Shown here piece by piece: positions 1-8,019 of a stretch of DNA of 64,000 bases (positions within the stretch are counted from its first letter, which is position 1; the number at the start of each line of letters is the position of its first letter). A program made the translations under genes and the position numbers. Origin of the DNA: Geminicoccus sp035556675 (GTDB taxonomy: Bacteria; Pseudomonadota; Alphaproteobacteria; Geminicoccales; Geminicoccaceae); NCBI RefSeq assembly GCF_035556675.1, contig NZ_DATMFZ010000166.1, positions 21,449-85,448 on the forward strand. Direction: 5' to 3'. Below the pieces are notes generated by a model that saw only the letters and a program-made list of their open reading frames with translations, ran no database searches and was not told the DNA's origin.

Positions 1-778
1 TCTTGCCTTCGTACTCGGGATCGGCCGCCGTCTCCGGCAGGAAGTAGGCACGGCCGCCGCCGAACGCCACGTCGAAACCGTGCCCGTAGGGGATCTCGAC
101 CAGCGAGCGGGCGATGTCCTTGCAGCCCAGCTCCAGCGCTTCCGCCGGCATGTCGGCGTCCGACTCCCAGTCGCGGCTCGGCGAGTGCGAATGGGTGGAG
201 CCCGGCGTCGCGTGGGTGATGCGGGCGGTGCTGATCACGCCGGTGGCGAGCCCTGCGGCCTGGGCCATCTCGAAGATCGTGGTGACCGCACCGTTGTCGA
301 GCGAGGCGGCACAGTCTTCGACCGGCACCTCGTGCGACACGGCCATGGCGGCGTTGCGGGTCTTCACGCCGGTGACCATGGCCACCGCGGTGGGTGAGCT
401 GTCGGCGACCTGGGCGTCGGAGGAATAGGTCTTGGACGCGGCGAGATAGGGGAAGGATTCGAAGGCCAGCACGTTGGATTCGCCATCCACGCCGCGCTGC
501 TGGCCCTCCAGGATCCGGGTGGCGGTCACCGTGGGGAAGCCCATCCCGTCGGCCACGAACAGGATCACGTTCTTGGCGTGATTGGTGTTCGGCTGCTGCG
601 CCTGGATCCGCGCCAGGATGTCCTGGCCGGTCCGGAAGTAGGGATCGTCCGCCTGCGCCAGCGTGATGCTGCTGTTAGCGGCCCTGGGCGGGCTCAAGTC
701 CACCGTCCGCTCGCTGCAGGCGGCCACGGTCAACGCCGCGGTGCCCATCAGGAATGCCATTCTGACCGATTTGCCCAC
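1..778 (-). CDS. Alkaline phosphatase family lipoprotein, 3' part missing
   Basis: Predicted exported phosphomonoesterase that would release inorganic phosphate outside the cytoplasm. Translated from a GTG at 778, it begins with a basic n-region and a hydrophobic stretch ending in the lipobox V-A-A-C (Cys21), so it is probably a lipoprotein. The PhoA-superfamily core is visible: NVILFVADGMG with metal ligand Asp77, and VADSSPTAVAM with the likely nucleophile Ser127. GTG was chosen because GGGAGG lies 5 nt upstream; an ATG at 760 is the alternative. About 259 codons are present and the C-terminal metal ligands lie outside the window. A three-repeat Pho-box-like element sits just upstream, which fits phosphate control. 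The family is clear; the exact substrate is not. Confidence 0.85.
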   Translation of the reverse strand, partial: MGKSVRMAFLMGTAALTVAACSERTVDLSPPRAANSSITLAQADDPYFRTGQDILARIQAQQPNTNHAKNVILFVADGMGFPTVTATRILEGQQRGVDGESNVLAFESFPYLAASKTYSSDAQVADSSPTAVAMVTGVKTRNAAMAVSHEVPVEDCAASLDNGAVTTIFEMAQAAGLATGVISTARITHATPGSTHSHSPSRDWESDADMPAEALELGCKDIARSLVEIPYGHGFDVAFGGGRAYFLPETAADPEYEGK

Positions 779-801
779 GAGAGCCTCCCAATTCTATTGT
801 T

Positions 802-830
802 GTGATCAATTCGTGATAGTTCCGTGACAA
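802..830 (-). promoter_or_regulatory. Pho-box-like triple repeat upstream of the alkaline phosphatase
   Basis: On the minus strand three 7-mers recur at 11-nt spacing: TTGTCAC (830-824), CTATCAC (819-813) and TGATCAC (808-802), separated by GGAA and GAAT. They resemble the CTGTCAY-N4-CTGTCAY PhoB site known from alphaproteobacteria. A -10-like TAGAAT lies at 796-791 and the GTG start at 778. The repeats are directly visible; PhoB binding is inferred from their form and from the downstream phosphatase. Confidence 0.5.
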
Positions 831-896
831 TGGCAACGGCAAGTCACAAGATGAACGCAGCCGGCCTCAGGGACAAAGTGCAGCAGTCGTGGACAT

Positions 897-1733
897 GTGC
901 CAGGTAAAATCGTGCCGATGGGAAACTTCCTGGCTGGCTTTTCAACCATGACTGGATCGAGTCGGGAAGAAAATCGTGTGCTGACGTCGCGCGGTCCTGA
1001 CGCCCTGGAAGAACCATCGGATCTCCGGCGACGGAGAAACGTCGCGCCCGGCGGGAGCCTGGGCGGCGGACTGGCGGTGCGCGGACTGAAGGTCGCGTTC
1101 GATCGGGGGATGCCCGTCCTGGACATTGCCCGGCTGGATGTCGGCAGCGGCGAGCAGGTGGCGGTCACCGGCCCGTCCGGCTGCGGCAAGACCACGCTCG
1201 CCCTGGCCCTGAGCGGCATTCAGCCGGTGCGCGAAGGGCAGGTACGCTGGAACGGCCGGGACATCGCCGGCCTCACCGAGGGAGCGCGCGACCGGTGGCG
1301 GCGCCGCCATGTCGGCATGATCTTTCAGGACTTCCACCTGGTGCCCGGCATGTCGGTGCTGCGCAACGTGCTGGCTGCCAGCTATTTCGGGGCATGGCGG
1401 CCATCGGCGCAGGTGGAGGCGCGTGCGGCGGAGCTGCTGAAGCTGTGCGGCGTGCCGGCCGGGCGGCAGGACGTGGTCAGCCTGTCGCGTGGCGAGCAGC
1501 AGCGCGTCGCGATCGCCCGCGCCCTCCTGCTGGACCCGCCGATCCTGATCGCGGACGAACCCACCGCCAGCCTGGACGCGGCGAACGCCCGGCTGGTGGC
1601 GGGGCTCCTGGCCGAGGCGGCGCGGCGCCAAGGCGCCACGCTCATCGCAGTGACCCATGATCCGGTCCTGATCGGGGCGATGGACCGGACAGTCCGGATG
1701 GCGGATGGCCGGGTGATGGAGGACGGCGGCTGA
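897..1733 (+). CDS. ABC transporter ATP-binding protein, orphan (FtsE/LolD/MacB-like)
   Basis: ATPase subunit expected to power a membrane ABC complex. Seen are Walker A GPSGCGKT (residues 92-99), the signature LSRGEQQR (196-203), Walker B ILIADEP (216-222) and the switch His in AVTHD. Its short nucleotide-binding domain and signature style resemble the FtsE/LolD/MacB group. The start is uncertain: the longest frame uses GTG 897, but the ATPase core begins only around residue 59, so ATG 918 or ATG 948 is possible. No permease gene is adjacent. The next gene, 49 nt downstream, is ftsY, which recalls the ftsY-ftsE-ftsX arrangement of E. coli, but no ftsX is present here. Confidence 0.8.
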   Translation: MPGKIVPMGNFLAGFSTMTGSSREENRVLTSRGPDALEEPSDLRRRRNVAPGGSLGGGLAVRGLKVAFDRGMPVLDIARLDVGSGEQVAVTGPSGCGKTTLALALSGIQPVREGQVRWNGRDIAGLTEGARDRWRRRHVGMIFQDFHLVPGMSVLRNVLAASYFGAWRPSAQVEARAAELLKLCGVPAGRQDVVSLSRGEQQRVAIARALLLDPPILIADEPTASLDAANARLVAGLLAEAARRQGATLIAVTHDPVLIGAMDRTVRMADGRVMEDGG

Positions 1734-1782
1734 GCGGCGCACTCTTGCCGAAACCGGCCGGTTGCGCGAGTTTCCGCCCGCC

Positions 1783-2727
1783 ATGACCCAGCCCAATCCC
1801 AGTTGGTGGCAGCGCCTGAAATCCGGTCTGTCCAAGACCTCGGGCCAGCTCACCGGTTCGATCTCCACGATCTTCGTGAAGAAGAAGCTCGACCAGGAGA
1901 CCCTGGACGAGCTGGAGGAGGCGCTCATCGTCGCCGACATGGGGGTGGAGACGGCCGGACGGCTGGTCGGCCATCTCAAGCGCGAGCGCTACGGCCGGGA
2001 CGTCAGCGACCGCGAGGTGCGCCAGGTCCTGGCGGCCGAGGTGGCACGGATCCTGAAGCCCTATGCGAAGCCGATCCCGTCCAGGGAGGTGGCGCCGCAG
2101 GTGATCCTGATCTGCGGGGTGAACGGGACCGGCAAGACCACCACGATCGGCAAGCTCGCCAAGATGGCGACCGATGCCGGGCTGAAGGTGGTGCTGGCGG
2201 CCTGCGACACGTTCCGCGCCGCGGCGGTGGAGCAGCTCCAGGTGTGGGGCGAGCGCAACGGCGTGCCGGTCTATGCGGCGACCCAGGGCTCCGACCCCGC
2301 GGCCCTGGCCTTCTCCGCCCTGGAGAAGGCGAAGGCGCAGGGCGCCGACATCCTGATGATCGACACGGCGGGGCGGCTGCACAACAAGGCGGCGCTCATG
2401 GACGAGCTGAAGAAGATCGTCCGGGTGATCAAGAAGGTCGATCCGTCAGCACCGCACGACACGGTGCTGGTGCTGGACGGCACGACCGGGCAGAACGCGC
2501 ACCGCCAGGTCGAGGTGTTCCGCGACATCGTGGACGTGAGCGGGCTGGTGGTCACCAAGCTCGACGGCACCGCCAAGGGCGGCGTGGTGGTGTCGCTGGC
2601 CGAGCGCTTCCACCTGCCGATCCATGCGCTGGGCGTGGGCGAGGCGATCGAGGATCTCAAGCCCTTCGAGGCACAGGCATTCGCCGATGCGCTGCTCGGG
2701 CTGGATCAGCCGGAACAGGCCGCCTGA
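1783..2727 (+). CDS. ftsY: Signal recognition particle receptor FtsY
   Basis: GTPase that docks SRP-ribosome complexes at the inner membrane for co-translational insertion. The 314-residue protein has an N-terminal helical N domain (about residues 30-90) and an SRP-type G domain with G1 GVNGTGKTTT (112-121), DTAGR (194-198) and TKLDG (258-262). The long acidic A domain of E. coli FtsY is absent, as is common in alphaproteobacteria. I chose ATG 1783 because the protein then opens MTQPNPSWWQRL; a TTG at 1762 would add seven residues. It follows an ABC ATPase and precedes mlaD on the same strand. Confidence 0.96.
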   Translation: MTQPNPSWWQRLKSGLSKTSGQLTGSISTIFVKKKLDQETLDELEEALIVADMGVETAGRLVGHLKRERYGRDVSDREVRQVLAAEVARILKPYAKPIPSREVAPQVILICGVNGTGKTTTIGKLAKMATDAGLKVVLAACDTFRAAAVEQLQVWGERNGVPVYAATQGSDPAALAFSALEKAKAQGADILMIDTAGRLHNKAALMDELKKIVRVIKKVDPSAPHDTVLVLDGTTGQNAHRQVEVFRDIVDVSGLVVTKLDGTAKGGVVVSLAERFHLPIHALGVGEAIEDLKPFEAQAFADALLGLDQPEQAA

Positions 2728-2838
2728 GGCGCCGGGATCGATCATGATGGCCTGCCTGTCGCGGGCAAGGTTGAGACATGTCCCGTCAGGCGCTACCTCA
2801 GCGCCTTACGGATCGTCGACTATCCGGAGAGGAGCGGC

Positions 2839-3369
2839 ATGGCCCGCAGTATCGTTGAGACCGTGCTGGGCGCGCTCGTGCTGCTGGTCGCGTGCGGCTT
2901 CCTGTTCTGGGCCTATGCCCGCAGCGACATCGGCAGCACGAACGGCTACGAGCTGATCGCCCGCTTCGACCGGGCCGATGGCATCGATGTCGGCGGCGAC
3001 GTGCGGATCAGCGGCGTCAATGTCGGCCGGGTGGTCGCCAAGACGCTGGACCCGCAGAGCTTCCGCGCCGAGGTGCGCTTCACCGTCGGCAACGACGTGA
3101 AGCTGCCGACCGACAGCTCGGCCTCGATCTCCAGCTCCAGCCTGATCGGCGGCAAGTACCTGTCGATCATCCCGGGCGGTGACGATCGCGACCTGGAGCC
3201 GGGTGGGGTGATCACGCTCACCCAGTCCTCGGTGAGCATCGAGGACCTGATCGGCCGCTACATCTTCAGCCAGGGCGGCGGCTCCGAGGGTGGTTCCGGG
3301 AGCGGCCCGGAGGCGAAGGGCGCGGGCGGTGCCGGCAAGCCGGCCGACGACATCTTCTCGGCCCCATGA
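2839..3369 (+). CDS. mlaD: MlaD-type lipid-transport (MCE) protein
   Basis: Periplasmic substrate-binding subunit of the Mla phospholipid transport system, which keeps the outer membrane asymmetric. The 176-residue protein has one N-terminal membrane anchor (about residues 7-25), an MCE beta-barrel domain (about 35-125, with GVNVGRV and SLIGGKYL) and a glycine-rich tail. The ATG has a strong GGAGAGGAG upstream. mlaE/F/B are not in the window, so the rest of the system must be elsewhere. The 3' end overlaps the DUF2155 gene by 4 nt (ATGA), which suggests translational coupling. Confidence 0.92.
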   Translation: MARSIVETVLGALVLLVACGFLFWAYARSDIGSTNGYELIARFDRADGIDVGGDVRISGVNVGRVVAKTLDPQSFRAEVRFTVGNDVKLPTDSSASISSSSLIGGKYLSIIPGGDDRDLEPGGVITLTQSSVSIEDLIGRYIFSQGGGSEGGSGSGPEAKGAGGAGKPADDIFSAP

Positions 3370-3803
3370 GCGTCCCGCGCGCTGCCCGGGCGGCGGCCCT
3401 GCTGCTGCTGGGCGCCGGCAGCCTGCCGGCGCTGGCCGCCGGGCCCAGCATCCCGAACGACAAGGTGGAGATGCAGGGCCTGGACAAGGTGACCGCCCGG
3501 GTCGTGCGCTTCGAGGTGGCGCGGGGCCAGCCGGTCCAGTTCGGCACGCTGCGCATCCAGCTCGACGCCTGCTTCACCTCGCCGCCCACCGAGCAGCCGG
3601 AAGCCGCGGCCTTCCTCCAGATCGACGATCTCGACCAGGACCGGGAGGAGCGGATCTTCTCGGGCTGGATGTATGCCTCCAGCCCGTCGCTCCATGCGCT
3701 GGAGCACCCGGTCTACGATGTCTGGGTGATCGGCTGCTCGGCACCGCTGGATGTGCCGCCGGGGGCACCCGAACTGTCCAACCCGGTCCCGGGTGCCGGC
3801 TGA
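3366..3803 (+). CDS. DUF2155 domain exported protein
   Basis: Small exported protein of 145 residues with a signal peptide ending near ALAA (about residue 25) and a compact DUF2155-type domain: a GLDKVTARV start, a ...VQFGTLRIQLDAC strand and a terminal VYDVWVIGC. Two cysteines (in LDACF and VIGCS) could form a periplasmic disulfide. Function is unknown, but the family is regularly found between mlaD and aat in alphaproteobacteria, hinting at envelope work. The start overlaps the mlaD stop by 4 nt. Its last 91 nt overlap the convergent aat gene on the other strand. Confidence 0.85.
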   Translation: MSVPRAARAAALLLLGAGSLPALAAGPSIPNDKVEMQGLDKVTARVVRFEVARGQPVQFGTLRIQLDACFTSPPTEQPEAAAFLQIDDLDQDREERIFSGWMYASSPSLHALEHPVYDVWVIGCSAPLDVPPGAPELSNPVPGAG

Positions 3804-4441
3804 ACCGGATCCTGCGGGAACTGCGCGCTCAGCATGGTCGCGTGGTGCAGGCGGCGCTGGTATTCGCCCTGCGGGATCTCGATGGCGCCGAAGCGCGCCA
3901 GATGGCCCGTCACGAACTGGGTGTCGAGCAGCACGTAGCCGCCGGCCCTCAGCCGCTGGACCAGTTCGGCCAGCGCCACCTTCGACGCGTCGGTGGCCCG
4001 GCTGAACATGCTCTCGCCGAAGAAGGCGGCGCCGATCGACACGCCGTAGAGGCCGCCCACCAGCGAGCCGTCCTGCCAGGTCTCCACGCTGTGCGCCAGG
4101 CCGCGCCGGAACAGCTCGTTGTAGAGCGCTATCAGTTGATCGTTCAGCCAAGTGCTGGGCCGGGCCTCGGTGGGTGCTGCGCAGGCCTGGATCACCTGGT
4201 CGAACGCCCGGTCGGCGGTCATCTGGAAGCGGCCGGAGCGGATGGTGCGGGCCAGCCGGCGGGGCAGGTGGAAGCGGTCGATCGGGATGATCCCGCGCCG
4301 CTTGGGGTTGATCCAGTGGATGGTCGGGTCGTCGCGCGCCTCGGCCATCGGGAAGACGCCCAGGCGATAGGCCGTGAGCAGGATCTCCGGCGTGATCGTC
4401 CGTTCGTCCTCGTCCTGGTCGGGCGCCGCCGGGTCCCGCAT
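3713..4441 (-). CDS. aat: Leucyl/phenylalanyl-tRNA--protein transferase
   Basis: N-end-rule enzyme that moves Leu or Phe from tRNA to proteins with N-terminal Lys or Arg, marking them for ClpAP. The 242-residue product has family landmarks near the N-terminus, YRLGVFPMAE and NPKRRGIIP, then the GGLYGVSIG and FGESMFSR segments of the acetyltransferase-like fold. ATG 4441 shares one base with the accC stop (TGATG), indicating coupling; a GTG one codon earlier is possible. The C-terminal tail after about residue 205 is Pro/Gly/Ser-rich, and this is the part that overlaps the opposite-strand DUF2155 gene. Confidence 0.95.
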   Translation of the reverse strand: MRDPAAPDQDEDERTITPEILLTAYRLGVFPMAEARDDPTIHWINPKRRGIIPIDRFHLPRRLARTIRSGRFQMTADRAFDQVIQACAAPTEARPSTWLNDQLIALYNELFRRGLAHSVETWQDGSLVGGLYGVSIGAAFFGESMFSRATDASKVALAELVQRLRAGGYVLLDTQFVTGHLARFGAIEIPQGEYQRRLHHATMLSAQFPQDPVQPAPGTGLDSSGAPGGTSSGAEQPITQTS

Positions 4442-5805
4442 CACACCACCGGCGGTTCCCAGTCGGCGATGAACCGGCCGAGCCAGCCCGTGTCGTACTC
4501 GCCGCTACGGAAGGCCGGGTTCGCGACCACGGTGCGCAAGAGCGGCAGGTTGGTGTCCACGCCCTCGATCACGCATTCCGCCAGCGCCCGCTCCAGCCGG
4601 CGCAGGCAGGTCGCCCGGTCGACGTCGTGGACCACCAGCTTGGCGATCAGGCTGTCGTAATAGGGCGGGACGGTGTAGCCGGTGTAGAGGGCCGAATCCA
4701 TGCGCACGCCGGGCCCGCCCGGGGCATGGTAGCCGGTCACCCGGCCAGGGGAGGGGGCGAGCGTCTTCGGGTTCTCGGCGGTGATCCGGCACTCGATCGC
4801 GTGGCCCAAAAAGCGCACGTCGTCCTGGCCGAACGCCAGCCGCTCGCCGGCGGCCACCCGGATCTGCTCGCGGACCAGATCGATGTCGGTGATCAGCTCG
4901 GTCACCGGATGCTCCACCTGCAGGCGGGTGTTCATCTCGATGAAGTAGAACTGACCATTCTCGTAGAGGAATTCCAGCGTGCCCACGCCGCGATAGCCGA
5001 ACTTCGCCATGGCCTTGGCCACCAGCTCGCCGAGCTTGGCCCGATCGGCGGCATCGAGGACCGGGGAGGGCGCCTCCTCGATCACCTTCTGGTGGCGGCG
5101 CTGGATCGAGCAGTCGCGCTCGCCCAGGTGCAGGACCTGGCCGTGCGTGTCGCACAGCACCTGGACCTCGATATGGCGGGGTGCGGCCAGATATTTCTCG
5201 ATATAGACCCGGTCGTCGCCGAAGCCGGCCTTGGCCTCCCCGCGCGCCATGCGCAGCGCATCCAGGAGCTGCGAGCGGTCATGGACCACGGTCATGCCGC
5301 GCCCGCCGCCGCCCGAAACCGCCTTGATCAGCACCGGCCAGCCGATCTCCTCGGCTGCGGTCAGCGCTTCCTCGTCGCTGGCGACCGGCCCGTCCGTGCC
5401 GGGCACGCAGGGGATGCCCAGCTTCTTCGCGGTGTCCTTGGCGACGATCTTGTCGCCCATCAGCCGGATATGCTCCGGGGTCGGGCCGATGAAGGTGAAG
5501 CCGTGCTCCTCGACCATCTGGCAGAAGTCGGCGTTCTCGGACAGGAAGCCGTAGCCCGGATGGATCGCCTCCGCCCCGGTGATCTCGGCGGCCGCCAGGA
5601 TCGACAGCTTGTTCAGATAGCTCTCGCCGACCTGGGGCGGGCCGATGCACACGCTCTCGTCGGCGAAGCGCACATGCATGGCCGAGGCGTCGGCGGTGGA
5701 ATGCACCGCCACGGTCTGGATGCTCATCTCGCGGCAGGCCCGCAGGACCCGAAGGGCGATTTCACCGCGATTGGCGATCAGGATCTTCTTGAACAAGCGG
5801 CTCAC
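4441..5805 (-). CDS. accC: Acetyl-CoA carboxylase, biotin carboxylase subunit
   Basis: ATP-dependent carboxylation of the biotin on AccB, the first half-reaction of malonyl-CoA formation for fatty acid synthesis. The 454-residue length matches the family. Visible are the N-terminal KILIANRGEIALR, the ATP-grasp glycine loop GGGGRGM, and the catalytic EMNTRLQVEHPVTE. It starts with GTG at 5805 inside a 4-nt GTGA overlap with the accB stop and ends in a 1-nt overlap with aat. It is therefore translated from the same message as aroQ-accB, the usual alphaproteobacterial order. Confidence 0.97.
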   Translation of the reverse strand: MSRLFKKILIANRGEIALRVLRACREMSIQTVAVHSTADASAMHVRFADESVCIGPPQVGESYLNKLSILAAAEITGAEAIHPGYGFLSENADFCQMVEEHGFTFIGPTPEHIRLMGDKIVAKDTAKKLGIPCVPGTDGPVASDEEALTAAEEIGWPVLIKAVSGGGGRGMTVVHDRSQLLDALRMARGEAKAGFGDDRVYIEKYLAAPRHIEVQVLCDTHGQVLHLGERDCSIQRRHQKVIEEAPSPVLDAADRAKLGELVAKAMAKFGYRGVGTLEFLYENGQFYFIEMNTRLQVEHPVTELITDIDLVREQIRVAAGERLAFGQDDVRFLGHAIECRITAENPKTLAPSPGRVTGYHAPGGPGVRMDSALYTGYTVPPYYDSLIAKLVVHDVDRATCLRRLERALAECVIEGVDTNLPLLRTVVANPAFRSGEYDTGWLGRFIADWEPPVV

Positions 5806-6266
5806 TCCAGGACGAGGAGTGGTTCACCGAATTCCACGGGCGCCGCGTTTTCCACGAACACCCGGACCACCCGCCCGGCCCTGGGCGCCCGGATCGCGTT
5901 CATCACCTTCATCGCCTCGATGATGAGCAGGGTCTGGCCTTCCTTCACTTCCGAGCCGACCCCGGCATAGGGCGGGGCGCCGGGCTCGGGCGCCAGGTAG
6001 ACCGTGCCGACCATGGGCGACTTCACCACGCCCGGGTGGGAAGCGTCCGGCCCGGCGGCCGGGGCGGGTTCGGCCGGTGCCGCCGCCTGGTGGGCCGGCG
6101 CCTGCATGTAGACCGGGGCGGTCACGTCCATCGGCGCCATCTGGATCTGGCGCGCGACCCGGACGCGGGTCGTGCCCTGGTTGATCTCGATCTCGGTCAG
6201 GCCGGTGCGCTGGAGCAGTTCCGCCAGCTTCTCGATGAAGGAGGTTTCGACGTCGAGCTTGGCCAT
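5802..6266 (-). CDS. accB: Acetyl-CoA carboxylase, biotin carboxyl carrier protein
   Basis: Carries the biotin arm between the carboxylase and carboxyltransferase subunits. The 154-residue protein has a short N-terminal domain, an Ala/Pro-rich flexible linker (about residues 55-78) and a biotinyl domain with EAMKVMN, in which Lys120 is the expected biotinylation site. The frame stays open upstream into unrelated DNA, so the start was set at ATG 6266, which overlaps the aroQ stop (TGATG). The 3' end overlaps the accC GTG by 4 nt. Confidence 0.97.
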   Translation of the reverse strand: MAKLDVETSFIEKLAELLQRTGLTEIEINQGTTRVRVARQIQMAPMDVTAPVYMQAPAHQAAAPAEPAPAAGPDASHPGVVKSPMVGTVYLAPEPGAPPYAGVGSEVKEGQTLLIIEAMKVMNAIRAPRAGRVVRVFVENAAPVEFGEPLLVLE

Positions 6267-6727
6267 CAGTGGTCTCGAGCGGCAGCAGGGGACGGGGCGA
6301 CGAGTTCGGTGGCGGCACGCAGGGCCAGGAGATAGCCGTGCGGTCCGAGCCCGCAGATCACGCCGGTGGCGACGAGGGACACGTAGGAATGGTGCCGGAA
6401 GGGCTCGCGGCGGTGCACGTTGGAGAGATGCAGCTCGATCACCGGCTTCTCGGCGGCGGCGAGCGCGTCCATCAGCGCCACGGAGGTGTGGGTGAGCCCG
6501 CCCGGATTGATCACGATCGCGTCCGCATTCGTGCGGGCCTCGTGGATCCAGTCGATCAGCACGCCCTCGTGGTTGCTCTGGCGGAAATCGACGGTGATCC
6601 CGAGATCGGCGGCTTCGCGCTCGACCATCGCCTGGATTTCCGCCAGCCGGGTATGGCCGTAGATCTCGGGCTGGCGCAGGCCGAGCATGTTGAGGTTCGG
6701 TCCGTTGAGGACCAGGATGGTGGGCAA
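6266..6727 (-). CDS. aroQ: Type II 3-dehydroquinate dehydratase
   Basis: Third step of the shikimate pathway: 3-dehydroquinate to 3-dehydroshikimate. At 153 residues it fits the small dodecameric class. Visible are VLNGPNLNMLG, the active-site Tyr23 in PEIYGHT, INPGGLTHTS and the substrate-binding HLSNVHRRE with the catalytic His. The start is a TTG at 6727: an in-frame stop lies seven codons upstream and no ATG precedes the conserved opening. It leads the aroQ-accB-accC-aat chain of overlapping genes; about 220 nt of non-coding DNA upstream probably holds the promoter. Confidence 0.95.
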   Translation of the reverse strand: MPTILVLNGPNLNMLGLRQPEIYGHTRLAEIQAMVEREAADLGITVDFRQSNHEGVLIDWIHEARTNADAIVINPGGLTHTSVALMDALAAAEKPVIELHLSNVHRREPFRHHSYVSLVATGVICGLGPHGYLLALRAATELVAPSPAAARDH

Positions 6728-6946
6728 GGTCGGGATCGATCGCGGTTATTGATCGTTGTCGGCCACCGCACGCGACGGCGCTCTGCCACGAGCGGCAGGG
6801 GCCACCGTCACGAAGACGCTGACCCGCGGCGAGGGGAGGTAGCACGCGTGCCCGGGCGGGGAAAGAGGCCCGTGCAGGCGAGCAGATGTCGATCGGTTCA
6901 TGAGCTGGCCGCGGGGCCAGGGCCGCGAGGGGCGGCCCTGAGGCGG

Positions 6947-7942
6947 TCAACGGCTCGTGTCGACCACCAGCCGGCCGCGCACCCGGCCCGCCACCAGCTC
7001 GGCCGCGGCGTCCACGACCTCGTCCAGGCCGATCACCCGGGCCACCCGGTCGAACACGCTCGCATCGAGGTCGCGCGCCAGACGCTGCCAGGCCGCCTGG
7101 CGCGGACCGAACGGCACCTGCACCGATTCCACGCCGCACAGGCGCACGCCGCGCAGGATGAAGGGGAACACGGTGGTATGGAGCTCGACCCCGCCGGCAT
7201 TGCCGACCGCGGCGACGCTGCCGCCGGGTACGATCGTCTTGAGCAGGCCGGCCAGCACCTGGCCGCCCACGCAGTCCACCGCGCCGGCAAAGCGGGCCTT
7301 GTCCAGCGGGCCCTTCGCACCCGGCACGAACGGGCTGCGGTCGATCACCTCGGCGGCGCCCAGTTCCTGCAGCCAGCCGGCTTCCGCGGTCTTGCCGGTG
7401 GAGGCCACCACCTTGAAGCCGGCCTTGGCCAGCAGCGCCACGGCGATGCTGCCGACCCCGCCGCCGGCCCCGGTCACCACGACCTCGCCGCTGCCAGGGG
7501 TGACACCCTGGCGCTCCAGTTCCTGGACGCAAAGGGCAGCGGTGAAGCCCGCCGTGCCGATCGCCATGGCCCGCTTCGCGTCGAGCCCATCCGGCATCGG
7601 TACCAGCCAGTCGGCCTTGACCCTGGCGCGCTGGGCCAGGCCGCCGAAATGGCGCTCGCCCACGCCCCAGCCGGTGAGCAGCACCGGGTCGCCCGGCCGG
7701 TAGCGCCCGTCCGTGGAGTTCAGCACCCGGCCGGCGAAGTCGATGCCCGGCACGAACGGGAAGCTGCGCACGATCGGTGCGCTGCCGGTGACCGCCAGCG
7801 CGTCCTTGTAGTTCAGGGTGGACCATTCGACGGCCACGGTGACTTCGCCCGGCATCAGCCGGCTCTCGTCGAACTCCACCAGGCTCGCCTGGGTGGTGCC
7901 GTCCGCCTGTTCCAGCAGAATCGCCCTGAACCGGTCCGTCAT
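6947..7942 (-). CDS. AcuI/YhdH-type zinc-free medium-chain oxidoreductase
   Basis: NADPH-dependent enoyl reductase of the YhdH/AcuI branch; characterised members reduce acrylyl-CoA to propionyl-CoA. The 331-residue protein opens MTDRFRAILLEQ and has NYKDALAVTG, PGIDFAGRV, and the Rossmann loop TGAGGGVGSIA, with no catalytic zinc site visible. ATG 7942 was preferred over an upstream in-frame start at 8023 because the extra residues have no family character. It lies 219 nt beyond aroQ and 77 nt beyond bpt on the same strand, so it may be transcribed alone. The actual substrate cannot be told from sequence. Confidence 0.85.
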   Translation of the reverse strand: MTDRFRAILLEQADGTTQASLVEFDESRLMPGEVTVAVEWSTLNYKDALAVTGSAPIVRSFPFVPGIDFAGRVLNSTDGRYRPGDPVLLTGWGVGERHFGGLAQRARVKADWLVPMPDGLDAKRAMAIGTAGFTAALCVQELERQGVTPGSGEVVVTGAGGGVGSIAVALLAKAGFKVVASTGKTAEAGWLQELGAAEVIDRSPFVPGAKGPLDKARFAGAVDCVGGQVLAGLLKTIVPGGSVAAVGNAGGVELHTTVFPFILRGVRLCGVESVQVPFGPRQAAWQRLARDLDASVFDRVARVIGLDEVVDAAAELVAGRVRGRLVVDTSR

Positions 7943-8019
7943 CGTCTGCTCCGCTGTTCCGGGGAGCGCCGCCCCGCCGCCTGCGCCGGCCCCGCGATAG
8001 CAGCCCGGCGCGGCAGGAT

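Noticed and set aside
5802..7826. Apparent 674-residue protein ending in a biotinyl domain
   Set aside because: Only the last 154 codons are AccB; the rest is the out-of-phase shadow of aroQ and the AcuI-like gene read through without a stop.
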